DNA of 64,000 nt, taken from contig NZ_CACVCG010000034.1 in assembly GCF_902729435.1 (NCBI RefSeq), positions 1 to 64,000 of the forward strand, written 5' to 3'. How positions within the stretch are numbered: position 1 is the first letter of the stretch; each line of letters starts with the position of its first letter. The DNA is from Magnetospirillum sp. UT-4. Its GTDB lineage: Bacteria; Pseudomonadota; Alphaproteobacteria; Rhodospirillales; Magnetospirillaceae. A program made the position numbers and the translations under genes. Below are positions 53,261-64,000 of the stretch, piece by piece. The notes under the pieces were generated by a model, which had not been told where the DNA came from, ran no database searches, and worked only from the letters and a program-made list of their open reading frames with translations.

Positions 53261-54192
53261 GTTTCGAATTCGGCGCGGCGTTCGTCGACGCCCTTGGGAT
53301 CCTGGTGGATGATGACGTCGAACTTGGGGAAGGCCGCCATGATGGCGGTCTCGACATGGTCGGCGATGTCGTGGGCGCGGACCAGCGGCAGGGTGCCGTC
53401 CAGTTCCAGATGCAACTGGATGAAGCCCTGCTGGCCCGACAGCCGGGTGCGCAGGTCGTGCACACCCAGGACGTCGGGATGGGCGCGGGCGATCTCCAGG
53501 ATGCGCTCGCGGTCCTCCTCGGGCAGTTCCTTGTCCATCAGCATGTCGAACGAGTTGGCCAGAATCTGCCAGGCGTTCCAGACCAGGAACACGGAGATGG
53601 CGATGGCGAAGATCGGGTCGGCGGCGGTCCAGCCCACGGTCATGGCCAGCAGCAGCGACACGATCACCGATCCGTTGATCAGCACGTCGCCGGTGTAGTG
53701 CAGCGAATCGGCCGTGATGGCCACCGAGTCCGTGTGCCGGAGCACGTATTTCTGGAATGCCACCAGGCCGGCGGTCAGCGCGATGGAGAAGACCATCACC
53801 GCGATGCCGACCTCGCCGCGCACGACCGGCACCGGATGGGCGAGGCGGTCGCTGGCCTCGACCAGCAGCAGGGCGCTGGACCCGAAGATGAAGGCGGCCT
53901 GGCCCAGCCCGGCCAGCGGCTCGGCCTTGCCGTGGCCGAAGCGGTGCTCGCGGTCGGCCGGGGTGAGCGCATGGCGCACCGCCCACAGGTTGATCAGCGA
54001 GGCGGCGGCGTCCAGCGCCGAGTCGATCAGGGTGGAGAGCAGCGCCACCGATCCGGTCGCCGCCCAGGCCGCCAGCTTGGCGACGATCAGCGTCGCCGCG
54101 GTGGCCACCGCGGCGTAGGTGGCCAGCCGCATCAGGCGATCGGTGTCGGGCGCCGGGGAAGAGGGCGGCGCCGGGGAGGGGGTGGGGTCCAT
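53257..54192 (-). CDS. Cation diffusion facilitator transporter (FieF-like)
   Basis: 311 residues from ATG 54192. Six transmembrane helices. Metal-site residues are in STLIDSALDAAASLINLWAV (Asp and Asp, four apart, as in FieF) and DSLHYTGDVLINGSVIVSLL (His and Asp). HRFGHGKAEPLAGLGQAAFI and the C-terminal cytoplasmic ferredoxin-like domain (DVLGVHDLRTRLSGQQGFIQ, LHLELDGTLPL) complete the CDF plan. It exports Fe2+, Zn2+ or similar divalent ions in exchange for protons. It lies 13 bases after pdxH. CDF proteins also build magnetosomes, but this gene has an ordinary housekeeping setting and the FieF-type residues. Confidence 0.9.
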   Translation of the reverse strand: MDPTPSPAPPSSPAPDTDRLMRLATYAAVATAATLIVAKLAAWAATGSVALLSTLIDSALDAAASLINLWAVRHALTPADREHRFGHGKAEPLAGLGQAAFIFGSSALLLVEASDRLAHPVPVVRGEVGIAVMVFSIALTAGLVAFQKYVLRHTDSVAITADSLHYTGDVLINGSVIVSLLLAMTVGWTAADPIFAIAISVFLVWNAWQILANSFDMLMDKELPEEDRERILEIARAHPDVLGVHDLRTRLSGQQGFIQLHLELDGTLPLVRAHDIADHVETAIMAAFPKFDVIIHQDPKGVDERRAEFET

Positions 54193-54205
54193 GCCGGGCC
54201 TCCTC

Positions 54206-54793
54206 TCAGGGGAACAGGTGTTCGATCCGCCAGCCTTCGCCGTCGCGCGTGTACACGAACCTGTCGTGCAGGCGGAACGGCCGATCATGCCAGAATTCCA
54301 GGCGCTCCGGCACCACCCGGAAGCCGGACCAATGGGGCGGGCGGGGGACCGTGCCGAGGCCGAAGCGGGCGGTGAACTCGGCCACCCGGCGTTCCAGCTC
54401 GAAGCGGCCGGTCAGCGGGCGCGACTGGGTAGAGGCCCAGGCGCCGATCTGGCTGGTGCGGGCGCGGGTGGCGAAATAGGCATCGGCCTCGGCCGCGGAC
54501 ACCGGCTGCACCGGGCCATCGACGCGGACCTGGCGCTTCAGGCTCTTCCAGTGGAACAGCAGCGCCGCCCGGGGATTGGCCGCCAGGTCCTCGCCCTTGC
54601 GGCTCTCCAGGTTGGTGTAGAACACGAAGCCGCCGGGATCGAAACCCTTCAGCAGCACCATGCGCACGCTGGGGCGGCCGTCCGAATCGGCGGTGGCCAG
54701 CGCCATGGCGTTGGGGTCGTTGGGCTCGTGGGCTTCGGCGTCGGCCATCCACTTGCCGAACAGGGCGAAGGGTTCGGGGTCCGGGTTCGACAT
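54206..54793 (-). CDS. pdxH: Pyridoxine/pyridoxamine 5'-phosphate oxidase
   Basis: 195 residues, the usual length. FMN- and substrate-binding blocks: [60 protein letters not shown], and the C-terminal [20 protein letters not shown] with [10 protein letters not shown]...WRIEHLFP. It oxidises pyridoxine and pyridoxamine phosphates to pyridoxal 5'-phosphate with O2. It is the first gene of a two-gene unit with the cation transporter, and its start is divergent from the glycine-zipper lipoprotein gene (124 bases). Confidence 0.95.
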   Translation of the reverse strand: MSNPDPEPFALFGKWMADAEAHEPNDPNAMALATADSDGRPSVRMVLLKGFDPGGFVFYTNLESRKGEDLAANPRAALLFHWKSLKRQVRVDGPVQPVSAAEADAYFATRARTSQIGAWASTQSRPLTGRFELERRVAEFTARFGLGTVPRPPHWSGFRVVPERLEFWHDRPFRLHDRFVYTRDGEGWRIEHLFP

Positions 54794-54917
54794 CGGTGCT
54801 GGTCCCGCACGGTGGTTTGGGGTGTTCTATCCTGGGGGGACGCCTGGAAAAAGCCCCAAATCCATGTCATCCTGTCATTTGCCCCGGGAGGGGGCGCAAC
54901 CCCGGACGAGTAAGGCC

Positions 54918-55391
54918 ATGAACGCATTGAAGAAGCTGATGGTGCCGGTGATGATGGTCGCCGGCCTGGCCGCGTGCTCCAACGACACCGGTCCCAAGCA
55001 GACCGGCGGCGCGATCCTGGGCGGCATCGGCGGCGCCGTGGCCGGGGCGCAGTTCGGCAAGGGCACCGGCAATCTGGCGATGACCGCTCTGGGCACCCTG
55101 CTCGGCGCCTATGCCGGGTCCGAGGTCGGCAAGTCCCTGGACAAGGCCGACCGCACCTATGCCGGCCAGGCCGAGACCCGCGCCCACAGCGCGCCGGTCG
55201 GCCAGGCGATCACCTGGAACAACCCCGATAGCGGCCATGCCGGCTCCTACACCCCGACCCGCGACGGCTACGATCAGGCCGGCAATTACTGTCGCGAGTA
55301 CCAGAGCACGGTGACCATCGACGGCAAGACCGAGACCGCCTTCGGCACCGCCTGCCGCCAGCCGGACGGCTCGTGGAAGGTCGTGAAGTAG
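54918..55391 (+). CDS. Glycine-zipper outer-membrane lipoprotein (17-kDa antigen/SlyB-like)
   Basis: 157 residues. The lipoprotein signal MNALKKLMVPVMMVAGLAAC ends at Cys20 followed by Ser. A glycine zipper (GGAILGGIGGAVAGAQFGKG and LLGAYAGSEVGKSLDKADR) follows, then a C-terminal surface-antigen-type domain (GQAITWNNPDSGHAGSYTPT, CREYQSTVTIDGKTETAFGT, ACRQPDGSWKVV) with two Cys residues. This is the RT0821/17-kDa antigen pattern. It probably stabilises or spans the outer membrane. A 2-base gap to the DnaJ-like gene suggests one transcript. Confidence 0.85.
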   Translation: MNALKKLMVPVMMVAGLAACSNDTGPKQTGGAILGGIGGAVAGAQFGKGTGNLAMTALGTLLGAYAGSEVGKSLDKADRTYAGQAETRAHSAPVGQAITWNNPDSGHAGSYTPTRDGYDQAGNYCREYQSTVTIDGKTETAFGTACRQPDGSWKVVK

Positions 55392-55393
55392 CC

Positions 55394-56332
55394 GTGAAGG
55401 ACCCCTATTCGGTGCTGGGCGTGGCCCGCGAGGCCAGCGACGACGAGATCAAGTCGGTCTACCGCAAGCTGGCCCGCAAGCTCCATCCCGACGTCAATCC
55501 GGGCGACGCCAAGGCCGAGGAGCGGTTCAAGGAAATCAGCGCCGCCTACGACTTCCTGTCCGACCCCGAGCGGCGCGGCCAGTACGATCGCGGCGAGATC
55601 GACGCCACCGGCGCGGCCCGGCGCCGCCAGGGCTGGCGCGCCCATGCCGGCAACGCCCGGGGCACCCGCTCGGGCTCGGGTTTCGGCGCCAGCGCCGAGG
55701 ACATCCTGGCCGAGATGATGCGGCGCAAGCAGAAGGCCAAGGCCGGCTTCGACCCCGGCGGCTTCGACGGCTGGCACGACGAGCCGCCGCCGGGGCCGAA
55801 GCGCAAGGGCGCCGAGGCCCGCCACCCGCTGAGCGTGTCCTTCACCGAGGCGGCGCTGGGCGGCACCCGCCGCGTCACCCTGGTCTCGGGCAAGGCGCTG
55901 GACGTGCGCATCCCGGCCGGCACCACCGACGGCCAGAGCCTGCGCCTGAAAGGCCAGGGCCATCCCGGCCTCGGCGGGGCCGAGGCGGGCGACGCCTATG
56001 TGGACATCAAGGTCGAGCCGCACCCGTTCTTCACCCGCCGCGACCGCGACGTCCTGCTGGACCTGCCCGTCTCGGTGCAGGAGGCGGTGCTGGGCGCCAA
56101 GGTCACCGTGCCCACCCTGGACGGCAAGGTGGTTCTGTCCGTTCCCGCCGCCGCCAATACCGGCACCGTGCTGCGCCTGAAGGGCAAGGGCATCGGCGGC
56201 TCCCATCCCGGCGACCTGCTGGTGACGCTGAAGGTGGTGCTGCCGGACGGCGATTCCGAGTTCGCCAAGCTGGTGGAGAAATGGGGGCCGCGCCACGGCT
56301 ACGACCCCAGGGCCAAGGCGGGGATGGGATAG
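55394..56332 (+). CDS. DnaJ/CbpA-type co-chaperone
   Basis: 312 residues from GTG 55394. The J domain ([40 protein letters not shown]) has the essential HPD. A Gly/Lys-rich linker follows, then the two C-terminal peptide-binding domains ([51 protein letters not shown]). There is no Cys-rich zinc domain, so it is the CbpA or type II class, not DnaJ itself. It stimulates DnaK. It is read with the lipoprotein gene upstream and converges on the large kinase gene (18-base gap). Confidence 0.9.
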   Translation: MKDPYSVLGVAREASDDEIKSVYRKLARKLHPDVNPGDAKAEERFKEISAAYDFLSDPERRGQYDRGEIDATGAARRRQGWRAHAGNARGTRSGSGFGASAEDILAEMMRRKQKAKAGFDPGGFDGWHDEPPPGPKRKGAEARHPLSVSFTEAALGGTRRVTLVSGKALDVRIPAGTTDGQSLRLKGQGHPGLGGAEAGDAYVDIKVEPHPFFTRRDRDVLLDLPVSVQEAVLGAKVTVPTLDGKVVLSVPAAANTGTVLRLKGKGIGGSHPGDLLVTLKVVLPDGDSEFAKLVEKWGPRHGYDPRAKAGMG

Positions 56333-56350
56333 GGCGGCGAGGCGGAGCGC

Positions 56351-59300
56351 CTACCGCGCCAGCGGCAGGGTGAAGATGAAGCGCGAGCCCTCGCCCGGCT
56401 GTGATTCCGCCCAGATGCGGCCGCCGTGGCGTTCGATGATCTTCTTGGCGATGGCCAGCCCGATGCCGGTGCCGCCGCCATAGGCGTTGCGGGCGTGCAG
56501 GCGCTGGAACATCAGGAAGATGCGCTCCAGGTGGTCGTGGTCCATGCCGATGCCGTTGTCGGCGATGGTGACGGCCAGCATGCGGCCGGCCACTTCGGCA
56601 CTGATGCGGATGTGCGGCGGGCGCGTCGGGTCGCTGTACTTGATGGCGTTGGCGATGATGTTCTGGAACACTCGCACCATCTCGCCCTCGTCGACGGTGA
56701 CGTTGTGGGACGCGCCGACCAGCTCGACCGTCGCCGCGCTTTCCTCGATGGTCGCCATCAGGTTGGCGGTGGCGTTCTCGACCAGCGTCTCGAGCGCCGC
56801 CGGCGCCGCCGGCTCGCCCTGGCGGCCGACCCGCGAGAACTCCAGCAGGTCGAGGATCAGCTTGTCCATGCGCCGCGCGCCGTCGGCGGCGAACTCCATG
56901 AATTCGCGCGCCTCGGTATCGAGCTGGTTGCCGACCCGGCGTTCCAGCATGGTGAGGTAGGCGTTGATCATGCGTAGCGGCTCGCGCAGGTCGTGGCTGG
57001 CCACATAGGCGAACTGTTCCAGTTCGGCGTTGATGTGGCGCAGGGTGTCCTCGGTCCGCTTCTGGTTGGTGATGTCGCTGAAGACGGCGACGTAGTGGGT
57101 GACCCGGCCCTCGAGGTCGCGCACGGTGCTGATGGACAGGAATTCGGGATAGGTCTCCCCCGACCGGCGCCGGTTCCAGATTTCGCCGCGCCAGTTGCCG
57201 CTGGCCTCCAGCGTCTTCCACATGTCGCGGTAGAAGCCGTTGTCGTGGCGGCCCGACGACAGCATGCGCGGGGTACGGCCGATCACCTCGGCCGGGGCAT
57301 AGCCGGTGGTGGCGACGAAGGCGGGGTTGACCGAGACGATGCGCTCCTCGCGGTCGGTGATGAGGATGGCCTCGCCGCTGCTCTCGAACACCCGGGCCGC
57401 CAGGCGCAGCTCCTCCTCGGAGCGCTTGCGTTCGGTGATGTTCATGTGGGTGACGATGGCGCCGCCGATGGAGCCGTCCTCGGCCGGGAACGGCGCCATG
57501 TGCATCAGGAACCAGCGGATCTCGCGCGGGCTGTGGCAGGGGTACTCGATGGCGTAATGGTCGGCGCGGCCGCTCAGCACGTTGCGCAGGCCCTCGGCCA
57601 CCGATCTGGCGGTGGCGGCGCCTTCGCCCTCGGAGGCCTCGCAGATGTCCAGGTAGTTGCGACCCAGGCCGCAGCGGTCGGAAACGCCGTTGTTGGATTC
57701 GGTGAAACGCCGCCACACGGCGTTGACCAGGACGATGGTGCCGAGGCGATCGACCACCGCGGTCTCGTGCGGCAGCGAGTCGATGTAGACCTGCAGCCGG
57801 CGCTCAACCACCTTCATCGGGGTGACGTCGACGAAGGTGACGATGGCGCCGCGGAAGGTGGACTGGCGCGCCCGGTAGGGCATGATCCGGGTCAGCAGGG
57901 TCCGCTCGCCCTCGGCCGGCACTTCGCGTTCGCACGGGATGCCGTCCTTCAGCACCTTGCGGACGTTGTCGATGAAGTCGGGGTAGGTGAACCGGGTCGA
58001 CAGGTCGGTGATGGAACGGCCGATGTCGCGCTCCATCAGGTTGACGGCGTTGCGCGCGCTGGGGCTGAAGCGGCGGACGACGCCGTCGCCGTCCAGCAGG
58101 ATGATGCCGATCTCGGAGGCCTCGATGATGTTGTCGAGGTCGTCGGTGGTGTGGGTCAGTTCCTCGACCTTCGACGCCAGCTCGGCGTTGACGGTATGCA
58201 GTTCCTCGTTGACCGACTGCAGCTCCTCGTTGGAGCTCTGCAGCTCTTCGTTCGAGGCCAGCAGTTCCTCGTTGGCGGCCTGCAATTCCTCGTTGGTGGT
58301 CTCCAGCTCCTCGATGAAGGCCTGCTGGCTCTCGCGGTTGGCGCGCAGCTCGGATTCCAGGCCCTGGATGCGCTCCTGCGCCGCCGATTGCAGGTCGAGC
58401 AGGCCGACATCCTCGCCGGTATGCTCGATGTGCGGGCGCTCGAAGGCGATCAGCACCAGGCGGTCGCCGTTGACGGCGGTGGTGGGCTGGAAGGTGAGCT
58501 GGACGACGTCGTCGCCCTGGCGGTTCATGCGCACCGGCTGGACGTTGATCGGCTTGCCCTCGCGCAGGCAGCGATGGACGCTGGCGGCGACCACGGTGCC
58601 GAGGTCGCGGGGCAGGTGGCGGACCACGTTCAGGGTCGCCTCGCCCTCGGGCACCTTCAGGTATTTCTCGACGCCGCCGAAATTGTGGATGATCGCCAAC
58701 TTGTCGTCGACTAGCACGGTGGGCGGGCAATAGGCCTGCAGCAGGGTGCGGGTGGCGTCGTCGACCATGCTGTCGCGGGTGTCGCGCGGCGTGCCCTGGG
58801 CCAGTGCCGGGCGCCGCGAGGGCGCCGGCGAGGACATCTCGTTCAGCGCCGGCAGGCCGGGATTGAGCACCCGGTAGACGCGGGCGCGCGCATCGAGGGC
58901 GGTGAAGTCGCTGGCCGCCGCGCCCAGCCCCTCGCTGCCGCCCAGGAACATGGCGCCGCCCGGCCGCAGCGCGAACTGGAAGCGCCGGATGGTCGCCATC
59001 TGGAGGTTGGGCTCCAGATAGATCAGCAGGTTGCGGCAGCACACCAGGTCGAGCTTGGTGAACGGCGGATCGCGAATGACGTTGTGGGGGGCGAACACCA
59101 GCATGTGGCGCAGCTCGGGCACCACCCGGTAGCCGCTGCCGTTCTGCACCAGATAGCGCTCGCGCAGGGCATCGGGGATGTCGCCGGCCACGCCTTCCGA
59201 GAAGACGCCGCTGCCGGCCATGCCGAGGGCGTGCTTGTCCATGTCGGTGGCGAAGATCTTGATGTCGCGGCGGCCGTGGACCCGCATCTCCTCGGCGAAC

Positions 59301-60331
59301 AGCATGGCCACCGAATAGGCTTCCTCGCCGGTGGCGCAGCCGCACACCCAGACCCGCAGCGCGTCGGAGTGGGGGCGCTGCTCGGCCACCAGCGGCGCGA
59401 TCACCTTGGCCCGCAGCACCTCGAAGGCGGCGGCATCGCGGAAGAACGAGGTGACGCTGACCAGCAGTTCGCGCTGCAGGTTGTCGGCTTCCTGGCGGTC
59501 GCCGGCCAGCAGGATGGCGTAGTCCTCGATGCGGTCGAGGTGGTTGAGGCGCATGCGGCGGTCGACCCGGCGCGACAGGGTGCCCTTCTTGTAGCCCGAG
59601 AAATCCATGCCGGTCTGGTTCAGCAGCACCGAAACCACCCGGTCGAGATCGGCGGGGAACTTGTGGCGCGCCAGCGAGGTGCCGTCGGCGGCGATGACCC
59701 GGCGGACATAGGCGACCAGATGCTCGCCGATCTGCTCGGGCGGCAGGCTGGCGTCGGTGATTCCGGTCTCCAGCGCCGAGCGCGGCATGCCGTCGAAGCC
59801 GGAGGTGCGGGGGTCCTGCACCAGCACCACCCCCTCGGCCTCGTGGATGGCGCGCACACCCTTGGTGCCGTCGCTGCCGGTGCCCGACAGGATCACCGCC
59901 CCCGACATCCCGCCCTGGTCCTCGGCCAGCGAGTTGAGGAAGACGTCGATGGGGAACACCAGGCCGTCGCGACGGTTCTTTTCGGACAGCTTGAGGGCGC
60001 CGCCCTTGATGGTGATCATCTTGCCGGGCGGCAGGATGTAGACGGTCTCGCTCTTGACGCTCATGCCGTCCTCGGCCGAGACCACCTGCATCTTGGTCTT
60101 CTTGGCCAGCAGCTCGACCATCAGACTCTTGTGGTCGGGCGAGAGGTGCTGGACCAGCACGAAGGCGATGCCGGTCTTGGCCGGCATGGCCGAGAACATG
60201 CGGTCCAATGCCTCGAGCCCGCCGGCCGACGCGCCGACCCCGACCACATAGGGCAGGGTCCCGGCAGTCGGATCGCGGCGGTTGCGCCGCGCCGGTGCCG
60301 GCGTTCCTTCGCTGCGCGCGCGTGCCGTCAT
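56351..60331 (-). CDS. CheB-CheR-PAS histidine kinase fusion
   Basis: 1326 residues. Order: CheB methylesterase (about 27-215; catalytic Ser in [16 protein letters not shown], His in LVQHLSPDH); CheR methyltransferase (about 225-490; [35 protein letters not shown]); a long coiled coil rich in Glu/Leu/Asn (about 660-740); several PAS domains ([36 protein letters not shown]); HisKA with His1113 ([20 protein letters not shown]); and HATPase ([25 protein letters not shown]). No receiver domain is present. This family links methyl-type control to a kinase and often governs taxis-like or stress responses. A receiver partner is not adjacent. Confidence 0.9.
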   Translation of the reverse strand: MTARARSEGTPAPARRNRRDPTAGTLPYVVGVGASAGGLEALDRMFSAMPAKTGIAFVLVQHLSPDHKSLMVELLAKKTKMQVVSAEDGMSVKSETVYILPPGKMITIKGGALKLSEKNRRDGLVFPIDVFLNSLAEDQGGMSGAVILSGTGSDGTKGVRAIHEAEGVVLVQDPRTSGFDGMPRSALETGITDASLPPEQIGEHLVAYVRRVIAADGTSLARHKFPADLDRVVSVLLNQTGMDFSGYKKGTLSRRVDRRMRLNHLDRIEDYAILLAGDRQEADNLQRELLVSVTSFFRDAAAFEVLRAKVIAPLVAEQRPHSDALRVWVCGCATGEEAYSVAMLFAEEMRVHGRRDIKIFATDMDKHALGMAGSGVFSEGVAGDIPDALRERYLVQNGSGYRVVPELRHMLVFAPHNVIRDPPFTKLDLVCCRNLLIYLEPNLQMATIRRFQFALRPGGAMFLGGSEGLGAAASDFTALDARARVYRVLNPGLPALNEMSSPAPSRRPALAQGTPRDTRDSMVDDATRTLLQAYCPPTVLVDDKLAIIHNFGGVEKYLKVPEGEATLNVVRHLPRDLGTVVAASVHRCLREGKPINVQPVRMNRQGDDVVQLTFQPTTAVNGDRLVLIAFERPHIEHTGEDVGLLDLQSAAQERIQGLESELRANRESQQAFIEELETTNEELQAANEELLASNEELQSSNEELQSVNEELHTVNAELASKVEELTHTTDDLDNIIEASEIGIILLDGDGVVRRFSPSARNAVNLMERDIGRSITDLSTRFTYPDFIDNVRKVLKDGIPCEREVPAEGERTLLTRIMPYRARQSTFRGAIVTFVDVTPMKVVERRLQVYIDSLPHETAVVDRLGTIVLVNAVWRRFTESNNGVSDRCGLGRNYLDICEASEGEGAATARSVAEGLRNVLSGRADHYAIEYPCHSPREIRWFLMHMAPFPAEDGSIGGAIVTHMNITERKRSEEELRLAARVFESSGEAILITDREERIVSVNPAFVATTGYAPAEVIGRTPRMLSSGRHDNGFYRDMWKTLEASGNWRGEIWNRRRSGETYPEFLSISTVRDLEGRVTHYVAVFSDITNQKRTEDTLRHINAELEQFAYVASHDLREPLRMINAYLTMLERRVGNQLDTEAREFMEFAADGARRMDKLILDLLEFSRVGRQGEPAAPAALETLVENATANLMATIEESAATVELVGASHNVTVDEGEMVRVFQNIIANAIKYSDPTRPPHIRISAEVAGRMLAVTIADNGIGMDHDHLERIFLMFQRLHARNAYGGGTGIGLAIAKKIIERHGGRIWAESQPGEGSRFIFTLPLAR

Positions 60332-60369
60332 GGCTCCTTGGCCTTTCTCAATGGCAAGGCAGATATATT

Positions 60370-60412
60370 TACCCTAAAGTATATGACTTGCGGGCACGAC
60401 GCTACCCTAAAG
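60370..60412 (-). promoter_or_regulatory. Two direct TACCCTAAAG repeats upstream of the CheB-CheR kinase gene
   Basis: TACCCTAAAG occurs at 60370-60379 and 60403-60412, 33 bases apart (about three helical turns). On the gene's strand this is CTTTAGGGTA, starting 39 bases before the ATG at 60331. Equal spacing on one face of the helix suggests a regulator site; the regulator is unknown. Confidence 0.4.
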
Positions 60413-60488
60413 GTGATGATATGCACACCGTATTATGCGAATGCGCTCTTCGCACAAAGGAGTCGCCGCCCTTCGATCCAGGGTTGGG

Positions 60489-62282
<1,794 letters not shown>

Positions 62283-62364
62283 GGCGGCCGGAGTTTAGCC
62301 GGCCGGGCGGTGCGACGCCAACACCTACGCCTCTTCCGCCACCGCGGGCGGGGGCAAGCCCCAG

Positions 62365-62703
62365 CTACAGCGCGTCGTGGTTGGTCTCGCCGGTGCGGAT
62401 GCGCACGACCGAGCTGCATTCGCTGACGAACACCTTGCCGTCGCCCATCTTGCCGGTGCGGGCGGCGGTCATCAGCGCCTCGATGGCGGCGTCGGCGACC
62501 TCGCCATCGACGATCAGCTCGAGCTTCACCTTGGGCACGAAATGGGCGACGTACTCGGCGCCGCGATAGATCTCGGTCTGCCCCTTCTGGCGGCCGAAGC
62601 CCTTGCATTCGGTGACGGTCATGCCCTGGACGCCGATGGCCTGGAGGGCGTCCTTCACCTCGTCCAGCTTGAACGGCTTGATGATGGCGACGATGTATTT
62701 CAT
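62365..62703 (-). CDS. glnK: Nitrogen regulatory protein P-II
   Basis: 112 residues from ATG 62703. [20 protein letters not shown], the T-loop [16 protein letters not shown] with uridylylation Tyr51, [20 protein letters not shown] and [20 protein letters not shown] identify a P-II protein. It senses ATP/ADP and 2-oxoglutarate, is modified by GlnD, and controls nitrogen metabolism. The C-terminus GETNHDAL differs slightly from the common GExxxxAL. GlnB and GlnK cannot be separated by sequence alone; with neither glnA nor amtB adjacent, the symbol is tentative. Its leader carries three short palindromes. Confidence 0.85.
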   Translation of the reverse strand: MKYIVAIIKPFKLDEVKDALQAIGVQGMTVTECKGFGRQKGQTEIYRGAEYVAHFVPKVKLELIVDGEVADAAIEALMTAARTGKMGDGKVFVSECSSVVRIRTGETNHDAL

Positions 62704-62730
62704 GGCTTCCCCCTCGGTAGCGGCGCTCCG

Positions 62731-62817
62731 CACTGGCGCAAGGCGCCATACGCGAACAGCATTGGCGCAAGGCGCCATACGCAAACAGCATTGGCGCAAG
62801 GCGCCATACGCAAACCG
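62731..62817 (-). repeat. Three 29-base tandem repeats with palindromic cores in the P-II leader
   Basis: Units at 62731-62759, 62760-62788 and 62789-62817 are nearly identical, each with the palindrome TGGCGCAAGGCGCCA or a one-base variant of its edge. They begin 28 bases before the P-II start codon and lie in its presumed leader. As RNA they would make three consecutive short hairpins; as DNA they could be three identical binding sites spaced 29 bases apart. Confidence 0.85.
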
Positions 62818-62915
62818 CGTGCCGAAGGAAAAGGGCGCGGAATCGCCGCCGCGCCCCGGGTCTCGTGGTTACGATTTGGGCAAAACCGGAAGAAATGCCT
62901 TTTTGGTGGGCGCCG

Positions 62916-63614
62916 TCAGGCCGCCGCCTGGCCGACGTCGAGGGCGTAGCCGGCGGCGCGGACGGTGCGGATGATGTCGTCGTCGTTCTCGCCGTTCAGC
63001 GCCTTGCGCAAGCGGCGGATGTGAACGTCGACGGTGCGCGGCTCGACGTAGATGTCGGGTCCCCAGACGGCGTTCAGCAGTTCCTCGCGGCTGAACACGT
63101 TGCCGGGATGCTGCATGAAGAACTGCAGCAGGCGGAACTCGGTGGGGCCGAGATGCACCGAGCGGTCGCCGCGGATGACCCGGTGGGCGGCCAGATCCAT
63201 GGTGATGTCGGCGTATTGCAGCACGCCCTTCTGCGGTGCCGGCTGGACCCGGCGCAGCAGGGCGCGGACGCGGGCCATCAGCTCAGGGAGGCTGAACGGC
63301 TTGGTCATGTAGTCGTCGGCGCCGGTATTGAGGCCCCGGATCTTGTCGCCTTCCTCGCCGCGCGCCGTCAGCATGATGATCGGCAGTTCGCGGGTGGTGG
63401 GCTTGCGGCGCAGCTGGCGGCAGACCTCGATGCCCGACAGGCTGGGCAGCATCCAGTCCAGCACCACCAGGTCGGGCTTGCGCTCGGACACAACGTGCAG
63501 AGCCTCCTCGCCGTCGCCGGCCTCGCAGACGCGGTAGCCTTCCTTTTCCAGGTTGTAGCGCAGCATGGTGACGAGGGCGGCCTCGTCCTCGACGATCAGG
63601 ATGAGCGGCTTCAT
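62916..63614 (-). CDS. phoB: Phosphate regulon response regulator PhoB
   Basis: 232 residues. Receiver domain with Asp10/Glu9 (ILIVEDEAAL), phosphoacceptor Asp53 (LVVLDWMLPSLSGIEVCRQL), and the PhoB-like TTRELPIIMLTARGEEGDKI. The OmpR-type winged helix follows (HLGPTEFRLLQFFMQHPGNV, FSREELLNAVWG, VEPRTVDVHIRRLRKALN). PhoB activates phosphate-starvation genes when phosphorylated by PhoR. It follows phoU by 28 bases, as in the usual pst-phoU-phoB unit. Confidence 0.95.
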   Translation of the reverse strand: MKPLILIVEDEAALVTMLRYNLEKEGYRVCEAGDGEEALHVVSERKPDLVVLDWMLPSLSGIEVCRQLRRKPTTRELPIIMLTARGEEGDKIRGLNTGADDYMTKPFSLPELMARVRALLRRVQPAPQKGVLQYADITMDLAAHRVIRGDRSVHLGPTEFRLLQFFMQHPGNVFSREELLNAVWGPDIYVEPRTVDVHIRRLRKALNGENDDDIIRTVRAAGYALDVGQAAA

Positions 63615-63642
63615 GGAATTTCCCTCTCGGCTCCTCGGTCGC

Positions 63643-64000
63643 TCAATCGGCTTCGATGGTGTTGCCCTTGGGGCGCTCGCCCTTGATCGGCGTGCCCACC
63701 ACCAGGAAATGCAGGGTCTCGGCGATGTTGGTGGCGTGGTCGCCGATGCGCTCGATGTTCTTGGCCATGAACATCAGGTGGGTGCAGGCGGTGATGGTGC
63801 GCGGGTCTTCCATCATGTAGGTGATCAGCTCGCGGAACAGGCCGGTGTACATGTCGTCCACCTCCTCGTCCCGGCTCCACACCCGGATGGCCTTCTCGAC
63901 GTCGCGCTCGATATAGGCGTCGAGGATGTCCTTGAGGATCTCCTGGACGATGCGGGCGAGATGCAGCACCGCCGCCACCGGCTTGACCGCCGGCAGCTGG
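63643..64000 (-). CDS. phoU: Phosphate transport system regulator PhoU, 5' part outside the window
   Basis: The C-terminal 118 or so residues of PhoU, cut by the right edge; the frame is open to base 64000 (QLPAVKPVAAVLHLARIVQE). The second three-helix PhoU repeat is present, with LITYMMEDPRTITACTHLMF, MAKNIERIGDHATNIAETLH, the latter carrying the metal-binding E..GDHxxN motif. PhoU restrains PhoR/PhoB signalling through the Pst transporter. It leads the visible phoU-phoB pair; pst genes are expected just beyond the window. Confidence 0.93.
   Translation of the reverse strand, partial: QLPAVKPVAAVLHLARIVQEILKDILDAYIERDVEKAIRVWSRDEEVDDMYTGLFRELITYMMEDPRTITACTHLMFMAKNIERIGDHATNIAETLHFLVVGTPIKGERPKGNTIEAD

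Noticed and set aside
53257-54192. Cation transporter as a magnetosome MamB/MamM protein
   Set aside because: It sits beside pdxH with no mam genes near, and its metal-site residues follow the ordinary FieF plan.
62731-62817. 29-base repeats as a CRISPR array
   Set aside because: Repeats are directly adjacent with no spacers, and no cas genes lie nearby.
62704-62915. Sigma-54 promoter in the P-II leader
   Set aside because: GG and GC pairs in the palindromes are not spaced by the ten bases that a -24/-12 promoter needs.

Overview
The window looks like chromosomal DNA of a GC-rich alphaproteobacterium of the Rhodospirillales, closest in feel to the Magnetospirillum/Paramagnetospirillum group. 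This rests on high GC, the gene content (lptF-lptD-surA-pdxA-rsmA, pepA-holC, phoU-phoB, P-II, CheB-CheR kinase) and protein style. No magnetosome gene was seen, so the genus is an inference.

Region 1 (1-12.1 kb) is an accessory island. It holds a tandem array of exported caspase-fold (peptidase C14) proteins: a 5'-cut copy, three lipoproteins that share a catalytic domain but carry different N-terminal modules (one with ankyrin repeats), a caspase fused to two c-type cytochrome domains, and a C-terminal caspase fragment left behind by an IS insertion. Facing the array are a sigma factor with an apparently duplicated region 2 and a single-pass membrane protein that looks like its anti-sigma factor. 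A CI-like repressor and small secreted proteins of unknown role precede the array. I regard this caspase/cytochrome/sigma neighbourhood as the best candidate for an undescribed system.

Region 2 (12.1-15.6 kb) is a graveyard of mobile elements: IS110 fragments, a tyrosine-recombinase tail, REP-like remnants, a truncated unknown gene and a BrnT/BrnA toxin-antitoxin pair.

Region 3 (15.8-42.3 kb) is mostly core chromosome. It carries a NagB-like deaminase, a membrane-anchored GltB-domain protein, a CheY-like regulator, an MBL hydrolase, a LOG-family protein, a cytidylate-kinase-like protein, a long Pro/Thr/Glu-repeat protein, and the outer-membrane biogenesis/maintenance operon lptF-lptD-surA-pdxA-rsmA. 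Then follow an acyl-CoA dehydrogenase, a flippase-like membrane protein, the AmmeMemoRadiSam pair, a FadL-type porin, Sua5, an FAD-linked oxidase and an EAL protein.

Region 4 (42.3-45.8 kb) is a second accessory patch: a truncated HlyB-type transporter, a long inverted repeat, an acetyltransferase, an unknown exported protein, and a REP-associated transposase (RAYT) flanked by its own repeats.

Region 5 (45.8-64 kb) is core again: pepA-holC, a sensor kinase, an ABC-F ATPase, ndk, an XRE regulator, a cation efflux transporter, pdxH, a glycine-zipper lipoprotein, a DnaJ-type chaperone, a CheB-CheR-PAS-histidine-kinase protein, recQ, a P-II protein, phoB and the C-terminal part of phoU. Phosphate (PhoU/PhoB) and nitrogen (P-II) control sit side by side at the right edge. 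All functional calls come from reading motifs by eye; no database search was run.
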